Positions 35,415-44,907 of a stretch of 64,000 nt of DNA are shown in pieces. Numbering within the stretch: position 1 is the first letter of the stretch; each line of letters opens with the position of its first letter. A program made the translations under genes and the position numbers. Source of the stretch: JAKLKS01 sp964370855. GTDB taxonomy: Bacteria; Planctomycetota; JAJSAM01; JAKLKS01. Below the pieces are notes generated by a model. It was not told where the DNA came from. It worked only from the letters and a program-made list of their open reading frames with translations, and made no database searches. Location of the stretch: positions 62,001-126,000 of the forward strand of contig CAYJMF010000001.1 in NCBI GenBank assembly GCA_964370855.1, written 5' to 3'.

Positions 35415-37820
35415 ATGGCTCCCGGGAAGGCGGCGGTGCTGGCTGCTGCGTTCCTCGCGGCGGTTGCAGGAGCCCTGAAGGCCGAGGACGAGGAGACCTC
35501 CGCGCCGTCCGGATCCGCCACCGCCCCCCCCTGGCCCGCGGTCGGCCGGCTCTCCGGAGAGAGGCGCTCCCACGGGAACTGGATCTTCGGAGTCTCGTGG
35601 TCCGGGGACGGGAGCAGGATTCGCACGTCGGGAGTCTGGGGCGGCCAGCACATCGTCGAGTGGGACCCGACCCGGGGCGAGCCGACGGCGGTCCACGCGC
35701 CGCCCCCCGCGAAGAGGAAGAACGACTACGACCGCTGGAGGCTCGCCCTCTCCCCCGACGGCACCCGGTTGGCCGCGGTGCTCGCGAACGGGGTCGGACA
35801 GGTGATCGACGTCGCGACGGGGAAGACGTCCGTCTCGTTCGAGGTCCCCACGGACCACCTCAACTGGGATGCCGACGACCTCCAATGGTCCCCCGACGGG
35901 AGTCGCGTCGCGATGTGCGAGAGCGACGGGTCGGCGATGGCGTGGGAGGCGGCGAGCGGGAAGCTCCTCTGGAGGGTTGGTTTCTCCCAACAGCACGGGA
36001 ACCAGATCGCCTGGTCCCCCGACGGCAAGGCCCTGGCCGCCGTGGGCGTCGGCGGCGAGGACTGGAACAAGGACCACACCGCGATGAACCTGATGGGACA
36101 GGCCCTCGTCCTCGACGCGGCCGACGGGAGACGCCTCTTCGAGGCGAAGGACTCCTTCCCGCGGACCTGTTCCTCGGCCGCCTTCTCTCCCGATGGGCGG
36201 CTTCTCGCCGTCCACGGAGGGGAGGGGGACAAGACCCTGGTCTTCGACTGGAGGGCCGGGAAGACGGTGCTGACCCTGGAGACGCCGGGAGGGGAACTCT
36301 GCACCGTCGGCTGGTCCCCCGACGGGACCCGCCTCGTGACGGGTTGCGAGGACGGCCGGATCCGCGTCTGGAATGCGACCGACGGGACGCTCGAGAGGAG
36401 CCTGATCGCCCCGCAGGGATCGGAGACCGCCGCCTGGTCGCCCGACGGACGCTGGATCGCCTCCGGTGGATTCTCCGGGGTCCTATGGATCTTCGACGCG
36501 GCCACGGGTGCCCGCATCACGCCGGGGGAGGGTCATGGCAGCCGGGTCACCGCCGCCGCCTGGTCCCCCGATGGAAGCCGCATCGCCACCACGGGAGAGG
36601 ACGGTGCGGTGATCCTCTGGGACGGGAAGAGCCTGCGCCAGGCCGCCGTCCTCCGGTCGACTCCCGGCAAGGACGCGGAGAGGGATTCCGGCCTGGAGGG
36701 GATTGCCTGGTCCCCGGACGGCCGCCGCCTCGCGGCCTCGCGCGAGGACGGGGGCGTCTCGATGTTCGACCCCGTGAAGGAGGAGGAAGTCGCCGTCCTG
36801 GCTCCTCCCCCGGTGGAGGAGGGCGGGTGGTTGGGTCCCGCGGGAAGGCTCGCCTTCTCCCCCGACGGGCGGCGACTCGCGGTCGGGAGCGAAGACCCGC
36901 AGGCGAGGATCTGGGACGTCGAAGCCGGGAAACTCGTCCACCTCCTGGATTCCCGTGCGGGAACCCTCGGTGTCCTCGGCTGGAGCCCCGACGGCTCCCG
37001 CGTCCACGCCCGGGGGAGCGGCGCCGCGGCCGCCATCTTCGAGGAGGGAGGGGTCTACGCGTGGGACGCCGCGACGGGGAAGGCCATCGAGACGCCCTCG
37101 TCCGGATGGAACCTCCGCGGCGCCGCCCTCTCCCCCGACGGGACCCGGCTGGCGACCCAGGAGCCGGACGGGACCGTGCGCGTGTTCGATGCGACGACCC
37201 TCGCCCCGCTCGCCCGGCGGAACGGGCCCGCGGAGGGCGGCACGGCGACGGCCTTCTCCGCGGATGGAGTCTGGGTCGCCACGGGATGCGCGGAGGGCTG
37301 GTGGATCGTGTACGACGCGGCGACCCTCACGCGCCTCCTCGCGGTGCAGCCGGGGAAGAAGGAGATCGAGGTCGTCGCCTGGTCCCCCGACGGCTCCCGA
37401 TTGGCGACGGTGGACTACGGCACTCCCCCGGTGATCTGGGATCCCTACCCGGCCCCCCGGGCCGGGGCGAAGGGGCGCGCCGTGCTCCCCGTGGACGGGG
37501 ACGAGCGGGGCCGCTTCCTCGGGGAGCTCTGGAACCGTCTCGGGGACCCCCGCCTGGAGGAGGGGCTCCTGGCCGAGGAGGACCTGGCGGCCCTCGGCGA
37601 GAAGGGAGTCGCCTTCGTCGCCGGGCGCCTGCGTCCCGCGGCGGACGCCGCCGATCCCCCGCCCGACCCCCGCACGCTGCGCGCCCTCCGCGCCCTCGTC
37701 CGGTCGCGGGCGCCCGGGGCGCGCGACCTCCTGCGCTCCCTCGCCGCAGGGGCGGCGGGGGCTCCTCTCACCCGGACCGCCGCTTCCTGCCTCCGGGCGT
37801 GGGACGGGGAAGGGAAGTAG
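35415..37820 (+). CDS. Exported WD40 beta-propeller protein
   Basis: Encodes 801 residues. A signal peptide (AAVLAAAFLAAVAGALKA) is followed by about twelve to thirteen WD40 blades, marked by repeated WSPDG.R.A and AFSPDGR turns with closing IWD or VWN motifs. That is enough for two seven-bladed propellers with some degenerate blades. The last 130 residues form a helical tail (NRLGDPRLEEGLLAEEDL onward) similar in style to tails on planctomycete WD40 proteins. A ribosome binding site GGTGGAGG precedes the ATG. WD40 propellers are interaction scaffolds; partner unknown. Divergent from the gene at 33519-35327. Confidence 0.85.
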   Translation: MAPGKAAVLAAAFLAAVAGALKAEDEETSAPSGSATAPPWPAVGRLSGERRSHGNWIFGVSWSGDGSRIRTSGVWGGQHIVEWDPTRGEPTAVHAPPPAKRKNDYDRWRLALSPDGTRLAAVLANGVGQVIDVATGKTSVSFEVPTDHLNWDADDLQWSPDGSRVAMCESDGSAMAWEAASGKLLWRVGFSQQHGNQIAWSPDGKALAAVGVGGEDWNKDHTAMNLMGQALVLDAADGRRLFEAKDSFPRTCSSAAFSPDGRLLAVHGGEGDKTLVFDWRAGKTVLTLETPGGELCTVGWSPDGTRLVTGCEDGRIRVWNATDGTLERSLIAPQGSETAAWSPDGRWIASGGFSGVLWIFDAATGARITPGEGHGSRVTAAAWSPDGSRIATTGEDGAVILWDGKSLRQAAVLRSTPGKDAERDSGLEGIAWSPDGRRLAASREDGGVSMFDPVKEEEVAVLAPPPVEEGGWLGPAGRLAFSPDGRRLAVGSEDPQARIWDVEAGKLVHLLDSRAGTLGVLGWSPDGSRVHARGSGAAAAIFEEGGVYAWDAATGKAIETPSSGWNLRGAALSPDGTRLATQEPDGTVRVFDATTLAPLARRNGPAEGGTATAFSADGVWVATGCAEGWWIVYDAATLTRLLAVQPGKKEIEVVAWSPDGSRLATVDYGTPPVIWDPYPAPRAGAKGRAVLPVDGDERGRFLGELWNRLGDPRLEEGLLAEEDLAALGEKGVAFVAGRLRPAADAADPPPDPRTLRALRALVRSRAPGARDLLRSLAAGAAGAPLTRTAASCLRAWDGEGK

Positions 37821-37851
37821 GCCGCCGGCCCCGGGTACGGTCGACCGGCTC

Positions 37852-39645
37852 CTACTTCGACTTCGCGGGCACAGGCACCCGGAGGTCGGCCGCGGGGGCC
37901 TCCACGACGCCGAGATCGACGACCCCATCCCCGATCCAAGCCGAGAGCCGCACCTTCCCCGGCGCGAGCCCCCCGATCCGGAAGGCCCCGTCCTCCGCGC
38001 AGGGGAACACCTCGCCGCCCCCCGCCGCGATCCACGCGGCCCGCACCGGACGCCCCTCGGCATCGATCAGGCGCCCGGCGAGCGCAGCCCCCCGCCGGGC
38101 AACGAGTCTCACGCCGCCTTCCCCCGGGAGGAACTCGTGCTCGTCGGGTGTCGGAAGGAAGGCGGAGGCGCCGCCGCCCGCCGTCAGGACCACGCTCATC
38201 TCCGCCATGTCCTCCAGGGAGAAGGTGCCGTCCTCCGCGGTCGTCGCGCGCCGATGGCCGCCGGGCTCCCCCTCGGCCAGGCCGGTGGCCACGGACTCCA
38301 CCGGGACTCCGGGCCCGACCGGGCGGCCCTCCTCGTCCACCACGGTCCCCGTGATTCCCCTCCCGCGCCGCACGCGGATCAGGACGTCCCTGCTCCCGGC
38401 CCGCACCCCTCGTGCGGCCCCGGACCCCAACCCCTGGCCGCGGAAGAGGACGATGTCGTAGAGGCCCTTGGGGTCCAGGGGCACCGTCGTGAAACGACCG
38501 TCCTGGTGGAGGGTGGCCTTGAGCCCGAGGGAGGATCCCCGGAGGGGCCCGTCGGCCAGGTTGACGTACATGGGGTTGTCGGCATCGGGATGGTAGGGCC
38601 GCCCCTCCTCGTCGACGGCGGTCCCGGTGATGGTCACGACCCGGGACACCCGCACGACGACGTCGGAACTGCCCGCCGCCACCCGATCCACCCCTGCGCC
38701 CACGTAGCGGGCGTTGGCGTTCTTCTCCTTCTTGTCCCCTCCCCCGAACTTGCTCATCCAGTCGCCCCGCTCCGCCTTCGCACCGGCGGCCACGCCGTAG
38801 AGACCCTCGGTCAGGCCGTCCAGCCGGAACGACCCGTCGGGTCCGGTGACCGCGCCCCGGCCCCAGCCCCCGGACTCCCCGCCCGAGGCGCTCTGCCCCT
38901 TGAGCCCCACCGAGATGCCCGCGACCGGTTCGCCGAGGTCATCCACCACCCGGCCCGAGATCGAGAGACCCCGGCTCATGCGCACTTCCAGGCCGGTCCG
39001 CCCGGCCGCGACGTCCGGGAGGCGCTTCTCGAGGTAGTCCGTCCGGTATCCCTTGTCGAGGTCCTCGACGGGACCGCCGGAGAGTCCCCCGAACCGGAGC
39101 ACCCAGCGCCCCGGAAGGAGTCCCGTGAGGCGGAAGCGCCCCTGCGCGTCGGTGGGCTCCTCCAGCAGGGTGACCCACCCGCCGTCGTAGGCGCCCCCGT
39201 ACCAGAGGGACAGTCCCGCCACCGGCTCCCCCGTCGTCTCGTCCAGGCACCGGCCGGAGATCTCCCGGAGGCCCGGCACGCGCACGGTCACTCCCTCCGC
39301 CCCGGGACGCGTGCGCACCCAGGCCTCCCGCATCCCCTCGAAAGAGGCGACCACCCAGCAGTCCCCCGCGCCAAGCCCCTCGACCCGGAACCGCCCCTCG
39401 GAATCGGCGCGGACCTTCGTGCGGTTCCAGACGGGGACCCGGTCGCCGGGGTCCCCGGGCCGCGCGACCGCGGGAGGGGTGAACTCGGCGGGCGGCTCCG
39501 GCTCGCCGTCCTTCGCGGGGAGGACGAGGACCGCGGCGTTCCCGACGGGGTTCCCCGCCTCGTCCACGACCGCCCCCTCGAGGACGCTCCCCTCCGGCGC
39601 CGCGGCGCCGAGGAGCATCGCCGCCGCCAGGAGGGCTCCCTTCAT
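37852..39645 (-). CDS. Secreted carboxypeptidase-regulatory-like repeat protein
   Basis: Encodes 597 residues with a cleavable signal peptide (MKGALLAAAMLLGAAAPEG) and no later membrane anchor, so probably released or periplasmic. About six repeats follow (for example GAVVDEAGNPVGNAAVLV, GRVVDDLGEPVAGISVGL, GTVVDEEGRPVGPGVPV, GRLIDAEGRPVRAAWIAA). Its final repeat and tail (LAPGKVRLSAWIGDGVVDLG, then VEAPAADLRV) are homologous to the ends of the proteins at 4835-8968 and 19957-23853. It is convergent with the WD40 gene, 31 nt away. No enzymatic domain present; the name 'carboxypeptidase-regulatory' refers to the fold only. Confidence 0.82.
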   Translation of the reverse strand: MKGALLAAAMLLGAAAPEGSVLEGAVVDEAGNPVGNAAVLVLPAKDGEPEPPAEFTPPAVARPGDPGDRVPVWNRTKVRADSEGRFRVEGLGAGDCWVVASFEGMREAWVRTRPGAEGVTVRVPGLREISGRCLDETTGEPVAGLSLWYGGAYDGGWVTLLEEPTDAQGRFRLTGLLPGRWVLRFGGLSGGPVEDLDKGYRTDYLEKRLPDVAAGRTGLEVRMSRGLSISGRVVDDLGEPVAGISVGLKGQSASGGESGGWGRGAVTGPDGSFRLDGLTEGLYGVAAGAKAERGDWMSKFGGGDKKEKNANARYVGAGVDRVAAGSSDVVVRVSRVVTITGTAVDEEGRPYHPDADNPMYVNLADGPLRGSSLGLKATLHQDGRFTTVPLDPKGLYDIVLFRGQGLGSGAARGVRAGSRDVLIRVRRGRGITGTVVDEEGRPVGPGVPVESVATGLAEGEPGGHRRATTAEDGTFSLEDMAEMSVVLTAGGGASAFLPTPDEHEFLPGEGGVRLVARRGAALAGRLIDAEGRPVRAAWIAAGGGEVFPCAEDGAFRIGGLAPGKVRLSAWIGDGVVDLGVVEAPAADLRVPVPAKSK

Positions 39646-39707
39646 CCGGGGGATTCTAAACCGGCGGGACCTGGAAGTCAGGCGCCGTCGGATCCGATCC
39701 CGGGCCT

Positions 39708-40070
39708 CTACTCGAACCAGGTGTCGTCATCCGGCACCGAGGGGCGGACGCGGAGCCTCGGCATCTCCTTCACCTCCATGGGGATGACGCCGCGGGGTTC
39801 GAACTGGAGGTGGGGGCCGATGTCATGCTTCGGCAGGCGGGCCAGGAGATCGGGGGGCAGGGAGAACCAGCGGGCGGGCGCCGGGTAGGCGAAGCAGTCC
39901 GAGGAGATGTAGACGACCGTGCGGTGTGCGGGATCGTGCCGGACCAGCCACAGGTGTTCCCCCGGCAACGCATCGATGTCGGAACTCCGGACCACGCGGG
40001 CCAGGACGTAGCCGTCGGTCGCCTGCGCCTCGAGGTGGCGACGGAGGGCGCGCTCGAAACTCCGGATCAA
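39708..40070 (-). CDS. Hypothetical soluble protein, possibly N-terminally truncated
   Basis: Encodes 120 residues from a TTG at 40070. The GGAGGAG sequence abuts that TTG with no spacing, so this start is doubtful. Upstream in the same frame protein-like sequence continues (PLCRVEPIPPEELIRSFERA) back to the TAG that ends the next gene at 40134. No ATG, GTG or well-placed TTG lies between. Either a non-standard start is used or the original 5' end was lost when the lower-GC segment 40090-40740 arrived. The protein is mixed alpha/beta with conserved-looking HLWLVRHDP and VYISSDCFAYP segments. Function unknown. Confidence 0.55.
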   Translation of the reverse strand: MIRSFERALRRHLEAQATDGYVLARVVRSSDIDALPGEHLWLVRHDPAHRTVVYISSDCFAYPAPARWFSLPPDLLARLPKHDIGPHLQFEPRGVIPMEVKEMPRLRVRPSVPDDDTWFE

Positions 40071-40133
40071 CTCCTCCGGCGGGATCGGCTCAACACGGCA
40101 AAGGGGTATGTCATAATCGCTACGACCGATCGG

Positions 40134-40619
40134 CTACTTCTCCTTGATTTCGCCATATACCTGAAATATCGGCACATTGTCCACTATCCACCTACCCGGC
40201 TCTACGGACGACCTCCATCTCAATTCTCCCCAGTGAGCCGAGTCAGACACGCGAGAATACTCACCCCATGCTTCACCATCAGGAGGGTCGCTAATCACCC
40301 AGAATTTCACTGACACTCGCCCGGCATGCAGGTCTTCTACGCAAAGGCTCTCGACCAGATCCTGCAATAGAGAATCTCCCCCCTGCGGGGCAGACAGAAG
40401 GGTGACATTTATCTCCAAGCCATCAGGAACTCTTGCACGAGCAACCGAAAGCACGTTCCCTCCACCTTTCCTTGCGCCAACACCCCTTTTCACTCCACTC
40501 CCGGTTCCTGGACTCTGAGCCCCTCCTGGCTCCTCCACCCCAGTCCCCAGGTATGCCCAAGCCGCAATAGCGACTATCACACCCACTCCACCTCCAGCCA
40601 CCATTGTCGAATTTCGCAT
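40134..40619 (-). CDS. Small membrane-anchored hypothetical protein in lower-GC DNA
   Basis: Encodes 161 residues. An N-terminal hydrophobic helix (VGVIVAIAAWAYLG, about residues 12-25) is followed by a Gly/Ser/Pro linker and a compact beta-rich domain ending FQVYGEIKEK. A ribosome binding site AGGAGGGAG immediately precedes the ATG. GC content is visibly lower than that of flanking genes, suggesting recent acquisition. The reading frame after its TAG continues without a break into the gene at 39708-40070. No family recognised. Confidence 0.6.
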   Translation of the reverse strand: MRNSTMVAGGGVGVIVAIAAWAYLGTGVEEPGGAQSPGTGSGVKRGVGARKGGGNVLSVARARVPDGLEINVTLLSAPQGGDSLLQDLVESLCVEDLHAGRVSVKFWVISDPPDGEAWGEYSRVSDSAHWGELRWRSSVEPGRWIVDNVPIFQVYGEIKEK

Positions 40620-40774
40620 CTCCCTCCTGTCTCAGCCAACTCACGCTCGCCACCAGCGCATTGGAGCCCCACAATTCGGACTCGCACTCACGTACCCGCA
40701 CGGGCGACTCCGGAAGGGTATTCCTCCTGGCGGACCTAGTCAATACCGCCCGGCGTCCGTTCGGAACTCCTCCC

Positions 40775-41662
40775 CTACACCACCCCCGCCATCCCCCCCA
40801 CGAGGGCCGCGACGAAGGCCGCCCTCGCGGCCGGGGGAACGCCGACGCGGGCGAGGCAGTGCAGCGACCAGGTCAGGGCCAGGGCGCGGCAGGGGTTGGA
40901 GGGGCCGAGGAGGAGGGCCCAGCCGGCGGCGGAGACGGCGAGGTCCCACGCCGCGGCCCCGCCGCGGCGATGGGAGGCGATCTCCATGCCGGCGGCCGCG
41001 GCGGCGACGGCGGCGAGGAGACCGAGCACGGGGAGACGGAGCCATCCCGGGCCGGCCTCGGCGGCGACGACGAACCAGGCTTCGGGCACCGGGCGGGCAC
41101 CGGAGAGCGTCTGGAGGAGACCGTCGGCGCCTCCCGCGGCGACGAAGAGGAGCGCGCCGAGGAGGAGAAGCCCCGCGGCACGCATTGCGCCTGGGCGCGG
41201 AGGCGAAGCCGCGGTCCGCGGTCGATCGCGACAGGAGAAGAGGAGCAGGGCCGCGGCCAACGCGCAGGCGATCGCGTAGGCGGCGGCGCCGCTGCAGCCG
41301 AGGAGGACGGCGCCGATCCCTCCGGCGTGGCCGAGGAGCGCCGCGGCGGGGATGCGGAGCGTCGGCGTCCAATCCCGCTCCTCCTCCTCCCCCTCCTCCT
41401 CCCCCCCTCCCCGCCCCGCGAGAAGCGCGGAGCCGACGGCCCCCGCCACGAGCACCGACAGGAGGAGCACCGCCGCCGCCGCGGGGGCGGCCGCGTCCAC
41501 GACCCCGAGGGCGGCGATCCCCCGGTGGGAGGCCGCCGTGGAATCGGCGATGGCCCGCGCCGCGTCGGAGAGCGCGCCGTCCCGCGGGAGGCCGAGCGCC
41601 TGGACCGCGATCACCTGGAGGATCGCCAGCACTCCCGGGAGCGCGGCCGGGCGGCGGCCCAA
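40775..41662 (-). CDS. Hypothetical polytopic membrane protein
   Basis: Encodes 295 residues, very Ala/Leu/Gly-rich, with about seven hydrophobic segments and a cytoplasmic-type acidic loop (GGGEEEGEEEERDW) near residue 90. The start is TTG at 41662; the ribosome binding sequence AAGGGGAAG lies in the last codons of the upstream gene, which stops only 3 nt before, so translation is coupled. No transporter or enzyme signature recognised. Paired with the DUF3352-like gene upstream. Confidence 0.65.
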   Translation of the reverse strand: MGRRPAALPGVLAILQVIAVQALGLPRDGALSDAARAIADSTAASHRGIAALGVVDAAAPAAAAVLLLSVLVAGAVGSALLAGRGGGEEEGEEEERDWTPTLRIPAAALLGHAGGIGAVLLGCSGAAAYAIACALAAALLLFSCRDRPRTAASPPRPGAMRAAGLLLLGALLFVAAGGADGLLQTLSGARPVPEAWFVVAAEAGPGWLRLPVLGLLAAVAAAAAGMEIASHRRGGAAAWDLAVSAAGWALLLGPSNPCRALALTWSLHCLARVGVPPAARAAFVAALVGGMAGVV

Positions 41663-41665
41663 GGG

Positions 41666-44623
41666 CTACTTCCCCTTGACGCGCCGGGTCGTCGTGTGGA
41701 GCCGGTCCTTCTCCCGCACCGTGGATGCGATCACCCACCGTCCCGAGCGGAGGAGATCGTCGAAGAGCCGCTCGAACTCCCGCCACCCCTCCTCGTGGGC
41801 CTCGATCCGCTCCGGGTCCGGCGGTCCCCCCCGCGACCGGAGGGAGAGCCGCGCCAGGCCCGGCGCCAGGGGACGGGAGTAGAGCGACAGGCAGTCGGCG
41901 AAGCCGTCGGCGCGGGAGACGAAGAGCCCCGCGCACTCCGCCGGGAGGACGTCGGCGGGCAGTTCCCGGGCCATCCGCTCCGCGAGGGTCCCGGCCGCGC
42001 CGGACCTCGCCGCCGCGAGGCCCTCCCCCACGGGAAGGGAGGTCGTGAGGAAGACGAGGTCGTCCCGCCGCACCAGCGCCATCCCCGCGGTCAGGAGATC
42101 CCCCCGGGGCCCCTCGGGCCAGGTGACGCGGAGGATCGCCACGGGACGCCCCTCCACCGCCGTCCGCTCGACCTCCACCTCCACGGGCCGCGGCCCCTGC
42201 CGGCGGTCGTACAGCCTCCGGCGCACCACGAAGGGGACCCGCTCCTCGGCGGCCGCGGCGATCTCGTCGAAGAGGCCGGCCAGGGCGTCGAAGGCGGCCC
42301 CGGGCCGGGCGTAGGCGGCGAACATCACCAGGGCGGGAATCCGGTCGATCATGTCCTGGGTCCCGCGGAGGACGTCCGCGTTCCCCGGCGCAGGCGCCGC
42401 GAGCGCCACGCCCGCCTCGCCCTTCACGTCGAGGATGAGCGCGTCGAGCCTCCCCTCGAGGTCCTCCTCACCCAGGGGGATTCCCCCGCGCAGCTCGTCC
42501 CATCGCTCCCGGCCCCCGGGGAGCCCACGGAGGAAGGCCGCGATGGCCGCCTCGGCGGCGGGGCGCACGTCGGCGCGCTCCTCCATGAGGAGGAAGGTGC
42601 CCGCGGGCAGGACCCCCGGCACGGCGGGGGCCGCCGGGTCCATGGAGATCAGGGGGCGGGCCCTGTCCGCGGCGGGGTCGAGGAGGGCCACCGACTCCGA
42701 CGGGCGGGAGGGGTCGGCGTAGCCGGCGGCCATGGTGGCGCGGACCCCCTTCCCCCAGGCGACGGCCTCGCGCAGCGCGGCCAGGGTCCCCTCGAGGATC
42801 TCCCCCGGCTCCGGGTCGGGGATCCCCCCCATGAGCTCCCGGAGCTGGCCGCCGGTCCCCTCGACCATCCCCCGGAGGAGTTCCGCGGGGCGTGCGAAAT
42901 CCAGGGACGTCGCGCCCGCGGGCACCGCCGCGAGGGCCTCGACGTAGAGCGGGTCGGCGGATAGCGGCTCGACGGTGCCCGCCGCCACGCCGCGGAGCTC
43001 GTCGTAGATCCCCTCGCCCATGGTGAACCAGAGGGCCCCCCCCGCGAGGACGATGGCGGGCTCCATGCCCTGGAGGTGGGAGAGCATCCCCTCGAGCCCG
43101 GGGCCCGGCCCCTCTCCGCGCTCCCTGCTCTCCTCGAGGAGGCGCGTCAGCCGGAACCTCCAGGCGAGGAAGCCCGGCTCCGCCACCCGCTCGAGGGGCG
43201 GCGTCCCCTCCCGGATCCACCGGCCCTGCTTCTCCACCAGGAGATCGAGGGCCGCCGCCACGAGGAAGGATTCGAGGGGGCCGAACCGCATCCCCGCGAC
43301 GGACTCCACGCGGATGGAGTCCCCGTCCATCGTCTTCTGCCCGAAGCAGAGGGAGGCGCCCCGGGAGAGGAGAGCCCGGTCCACGGCCCCGTTGAAGAGG
43401 GCGGCCAGGAGCTCCCCGTCCCGGGGGAGCCGGCCGAGGATCTCGTCCCCGGGGGCGGCGCCGTCGCCGAGGGCGTCCTCGAGGATCCGCCGCAGGCGCG
43501 GTCCGTCCCGGAGGAGGGCGTCGGCCTCCTTCCAGATCCGCTTCGCCCGGAACTCCTCGACGTCGGCGAGGAGCGCGGCCCGGGAGGTTCCGGCCGGCGG
43601 GGAGGCCGTCATCCAGGCGCGGGACATCCCGGCCGGGAGCGCGCCGGCCCAGGGGCCGGCCTCCTCCCCCCGCGGTCCGAAGGAGGCGCGCACGTCGAAG
43701 TCCTGGCCCCCGGGAATGCGCACGGCGCACAGGGCGACGGCCTTCTCGCCGGGGGCGAGGACGAAGCCGTGGGCGAGGTAGTCGTCCAGCGGCTTCAGCT
43801 TCGCGTCCCAGCGGGCGAACTGCTGTTCCCGCCGCACGAAGAATGCGAGGCCGACCTCCTCCCAGTTCTCCGGCACGGCCTTCCGGAAGACGGGGTCGGC
43901 CGCCAGCGACGGCCCGGGATCGGCGGCCCCGGCCGCGGCGCCACCGGCGGCGCTCGACGCGAGCCGCCCGAGGGCCGTCCCGAGGACCGCCTCGTCGTCG
44001 GCCACGAAGAGGTAGCCGCCGCCGACGCCGTAGAGGACCCGGCCGAGCCTCCCCCCCTCCTCGGCGAAGGCCGGGTAGCCGTGGATCTCCGGGGGGTCGT
44101 GGCGCCGGGCCACGCCGCCCAGCTTCTGGCGGAGCAGCTCCATGGCGGCCTCGCCGGGGAGCTTCACGACCAGGAGCATCCGGGGGCGGCCCCCGTCGGC
44201 GGCGGGGAGGAGGCCGAAGGCGGTGTACCGCCCGTAGGTCTCGAAGAACTGCCGCGTGTCGGGCCGGTGGCCGAGGCGGGCCTCGGCCCCGTCCATGGCC
44301 CGTTCGAACTCCCCGACGGCCTCCTCCAGCGCGGGGGGGAGGCTCCCCCGCTCCCGGGCGCGATCCCACTCCCCGCGGACGAGGTGCCAGGCGGCGGTGG
44401 GCTCGACCCGCTTCCACCACTCCTCGACCGCGTTCCAGGATTCGTCCATGCGGTGGGCGGCGGCGAAGAGCAGCGTGTCGGCGGGGAAGAGGTCGGGGGC
44501 GGCCACGGGGACGGGGGTGAAGGTGCGCTCCACCGTCTGCTTGACCCGTCGGAGGTACAGCCCCGAGGCCGCGGCGGCGATCACCGCGGCGACGAGAACG
44601 GAGATCCCGATCCGCCCCTTCAT
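41666..44623 (-). CDS. DUF3352-like membrane-anchored protein
   Basis: Encodes 985 residues. One membrane helix at residues 5-24 is followed by a large domain predicted outside the membrane. The repeated pattern (FPADTLLFAAAHRMDESWN near the start, later FFETYGRYTAFGLLPA and LLVVKLPGEAA) resembles DUF3352-type proteins, found in several phyla and of unknown function. ATG 44623 follows GGAGGAGGGG, a strong ribosome binding site. Forms an operon with the membrane protein at 40775-41662 and diverges from the ptx operon, with 284 nt between the starts. Confidence 0.7.
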   Translation of the reverse strand: MKGRIGISVLVAAVIAAAASGLYLRRVKQTVERTFTPVPVAAPDLFPADTLLFAAAHRMDESWNAVEEWWKRVEPTAAWHLVRGEWDRARERGSLPPALEEAVGEFERAMDGAEARLGHRPDTRQFFETYGRYTAFGLLPAADGGRPRMLLVVKLPGEAAMELLRQKLGGVARRHDPPEIHGYPAFAEEGGRLGRVLYGVGGGYLFVADDEAVLGTALGRLASSAAGGAAAGAADPGPSLAADPVFRKAVPENWEEVGLAFFVRREQQFARWDAKLKPLDDYLAHGFVLAPGEKAVALCAVRIPGGQDFDVRASFGPRGEEAGPWAGALPAGMSRAWMTASPPAGTSRAALLADVEEFRAKRIWKEADALLRDGPRLRRILEDALGDGAAPGDEILGRLPRDGELLAALFNGAVDRALLSRGASLCFGQKTMDGDSIRVESVAGMRFGPLESFLVAAALDLLVEKQGRWIREGTPPLERVAEPGFLAWRFRLTRLLEESRERGEGPGPGLEGMLSHLQGMEPAIVLAGGALWFTMGEGIYDELRGVAAGTVEPLSADPLYVEALAAVPAGATSLDFARPAELLRGMVEGTGGQLRELMGGIPDPEPGEILEGTLAALREAVAWGKGVRATMAAGYADPSRPSESVALLDPAADRARPLISMDPAAPAVPGVLPAGTFLLMEERADVRPAAEAAIAAFLRGLPGGRERWDELRGGIPLGEEDLEGRLDALILDVKGEAGVALAAPAPGNADVLRGTQDMIDRIPALVMFAAYARPGAAFDALAGLFDEIAAAAEERVPFVVRRRLYDRRQGPRPVEVEVERTAVEGRPVAILRVTWPEGPRGDLLTAGMALVRRDDLVFLTTSLPVGEGLAAARSGAAGTLAERMARELPADVLPAECAGLFVSRADGFADCLSLYSRPLAPGLARLSLRSRGGPPDPERIEAHEEGWREFERLFDDLLRSGRWVIASTVREKDRLHTTTRRVKGK

Positions 44624-44701
44624 GCCCCCTCCTCCCCGCCGCCCGCGCGCCGCCGGAAGGGTGGAGGGTAGGGGACCGGCGCGGGGGAAGTCAAGGGGGC
44701 T

Positions 44702-44724
44702 ATAGTATCACTTTATGATACTAT
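44702..44724. promoter_or_regulatory. AT-rich palindrome, candidate operator before the ptx operon
   Basis: ATAGTATCA (44702-44710) and TGATACTAT (44716-44724) are perfect reverse complements around a 5-nt spacer. The element stands out as AT-rich in a region otherwise about 75 percent GC. It lies 79 nt upstream of the DUF3352-like start and 184 nt upstream of ptxA. TATAGT/TACTATA sequences within it also resemble -10 elements on either strand. A dimeric repressor or activator site is the simplest reading; which regulator binds cannot be told. Confidence 0.6.
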
Positions 44725-44907
44725 CACAGCGGGGCTCCGGCCCCGCCCGGTTCCCCGCTTTCTTCGCCGACGTCGGCGCCGTGCGGTGGCCGACGCCGGA
44801 CGGCGTGTCCGGAGGGAAGGACCGTCGACCGGGGATTGACCGCGCCTTGACCTCGGGTTGGGTCCCCCTTCACCCCGGCGGGGCATCCTCCCCGCCATGG
44901 TGTTCGC

